Shown: positions 62,889-64,000 of the stretch, in pieces
How positions within the stretch are numbered: the first letter of the stretch is position 1
How the letters are laid out: the number at the start of each line of letters is the position of its first letter
Translations under genes and position numbers: made by a program
Origin: Shewanella sp. MR-4
GTDB lineage: Bacteria > Pseudomonadota > Gammaproteobacteria > Enterobacterales > Shewanellaceae
Assembly: GCF_000014685.1 (NCBI RefSeq)
Contig: NC_008321.1
Location: forward strand, 1,550,001 to 1,614,000
Length of the DNA stretch: 64,000 nucleotides
Reading direction: 5' to 3'
The notes under the pieces: model-generated
Seen by the model: only the letters and a program-made list of their open reading frames with translations
What the model was told of the DNA's origin: nothing
Database searches by the model: none

Positions 62889-63836
62889 ATGTTAGAAATT
62901 TTGTCTTTAAAACGTACGGTTAACTTCCTCCGTCATGCGCTGCCTATCAGTATCATGTCTGCCATTTTGGTATTTGGTTCGCTGGTGTCCTTGGCGACCA
63001 AAGGCATTAACTGGGGTTTAGACTTTACCGGCGGTACTGTGGTTGAGATGGAGTTCACTCAACCTGTCGATTTGAACGTGTTACGTACTAAGCTGTCTGC
63101 GCCTGAATTGGACGGTGCAGTGGTGCAAAACTTCGGTTCGAGCCGTGACGTATTAGTGCGTCTATCGGTGAAAGAAGGCGTGAGCAGCGATGTACAGGTC
63201 AAATCTGTCATGGCTGCGGCTCAACAAGTGGATGCGGGCGTTCAACAGAAACGTGTTGAATTCGTTGGTCCTCAAGTGGGTAAAGAACTGGCCGAACAGG
63301 GCGGTTTAGCGGTATTGGTCGCGCTTATCTGTATCATGATCTACGTGTCTTTCCGTTTCGAATGGCGTTTAGCCTTCGGTTCGGTAGCAGCACTTGCCCA
63401 CGACGTGATTGTGACCTTAGGTGTGTTCTCTGTGTTCCAACTGGAATTCGACCTGACCGTATTAGCCGGCGTGTTAACCGTTGTGGGTTACTCACTCAAC
63501 GATACCATCGTTGTGTTTGACCGTATCCGTGAAAACTTCCTCAAGATGCGTAAGAGCGAGCCAGAAGAAGTGGTCAACGTCTCTATCACGCAAACCATGA
63601 GCCGTACCATTATCACTACGGGTACGACGCTGGTGACCGTTGTGGCGCTGTTCCTGAAGGGCGGCACTATGATCCACGGTTTTGCGACAGCACTCTTGTT
63701 GGGTATTTTCGTCGGTACCTATTCTTCTATCTACGTAGCAAGTTACCTTGCGATCAAACTGGGCATTTGCCGTGAGCATATGATGCCAGTTGAAGTCGAG
63801 AAAGAAGGTGCTGACCAGCCTTCGATGATGCCTTAA
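62889..63836 (+). CDS. secF: Protein translocase subunit SecF
   Basis: 315 residues with six membrane helices and a periplasmic loop after the first. Family segments: GLDFTGGTVVEMEF, RFEWRLAFGSVAALAHDVIVTLGVF, VVGYSLNDTIVVFDRIREN and the later TTGTTLVTVVALFLKGG. It partners with SecD and YajC. A terminator follows about 45 bp downstream. Confidence 0.97.
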   Translation: MLEILSLKRTVNFLRHALPISIMSAILVFGSLVSLATKGINWGLDFTGGTVVEMEFTQPVDLNVLRTKLSAPELDGAVVQNFGSSRDVLVRLSVKEGVSSDVQVKSVMAAAQQVDAGVQQKRVEFVGPQVGKELAEQGGLAVLVALICIMIYVSFRFEWRLAFGSVAALAHDVIVTLGVFSVFQLEFDLTVLAGVLTVVGYSLNDTIVVFDRIRENFLKMRKSEPEEVVNVSITQTMSRTIITTGTTLVTVVALFLKGGTMIHGFATALLLGIFVGTYSSIYVASYLAIKLGICREHMMPVEVEKEGADQPSMMP

Positions 63837-63875
63837 TCGGGCATTGAGACTCGAGGTCGTGTATCACGACTGTTG

Positions 63876-63908
63876 AAAAAAAAGCCACCTTGAAGGTGGC
63901 TTTTTTTT
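63876..63908 (+). terminator. Terminator of queA-tgt-yajC-secDF
   Basis: GCCACC-TTGAA-GGTGGC hairpin at 63884-63900, flanked by A8 and T8, is a strong bidirectional terminator. The last 90 bases of the window show nothing more. Confidence 0.9.
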
Positions 63909-64000
63909 CGGTGGATTTTGACCTTTCCGATAATCTGCTAGCAAACTCACAACTTTATAGTGACTAATGCTGTAAAACCTAAATGTTAATTTTATTAACA

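Overview
The window looks like a chromosomal segment of a Shewanella-type marine or aquatic gammaproteobacterium. The reasons are the gene order proS / trmO / rcsF, the dctPQM-dctBD TRAP locus beside tdk and an OmcA/MtrC-family outer-membrane multihaem cytochrome lipoprotein, the acpH ... queA-tgt-yajC-secD-secF block, and a lysine-riboswitch-controlled NhaC-family transporter. No phage, transposase or CRISPR is visible. The whole stretch is ordinary, densely coded chromosome, with accessory touches in the polysaccharide genes, the cytochrome and the tRNA arrays.

Layout. 1-7.0 kb: the 3' part of a GAF/histidine-kinase gene, the dTDP-sugar genes rfbA-rfbC, and a convergent exopolysaccharide operon yjbEFGH that reads leftward and has an internal terminator-like hairpin after the first gene. 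7.3-12.4 kb: a patatin lipase, proS, a hexapeptide acetyltransferase, trmO and rcsF. 12.5-16.8 kb: two translationally coupled periplasmic amidohydrolases carrying three amidohydrolase-like domains, of which only one keeps the metal motif. 17.0-21.3 kb: an H-NS protein, etfBA behind a near-perfect palindromic operator, then a complete lysine riboswitch and its NhaC-type transporter. 21.5-30.4 kb: a Dcp-like peptidase lipoprotein, a nine-haem OmcA/MtrC-like cytochrome, tdk, and an atypical class A penicillin-binding protein. 30.5-36.9 kb: the C4-dicarboxylate two-component system DctBD and TRAP transporter DctPQM, with a sigma-54 promoter upstream of dctP.

37.3-42.2 kb is an RNA-gene region. 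Six tRNA-Val(UAC) genes read leftward from a strong sigma-70 promoter. After gltX comes a rightward operon with two tRNA-Ala(GGC) and seven identical tRNA-Glu(UUC) genes. The Glu part is built from 256-bp tandem units, and four of its spacers carry a decayed tRNA-Glu-like copy.

42.6-57.9 kb: an ABC exporter, divergent alkylation repair genes (an Ada-AlkA fusion and ogt), an RNA helicase, a dual-specificity phosphatase, a phospholipase-D lipoprotein, CheV, SstT, a CIA30 protein, a Tat-exported GH109-type oxidoreductase/glycosidase, an unknown protein, RluA, a thioredoxin-like protein and AcpH. 58.0-63.9 kb: a small unknown gene, then queuosine synthesis (queA, tgt) and the Sec accessory complex (yajC, secD, secF), closed by a strong terminator.

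Most genes can be named confidently. I did not find a wholly new system. The points most worth a second look are the tRNA-Glu/pseudo-tRNA array, the three-domain amidohydrolase pair, the atypical PBP, the nine-haem cytochrome, and the regulatory sites found by eye (lysine riboswitch, sigma-54 promoter, LiuR-like palindrome, yjbE-yjbF attenuator).
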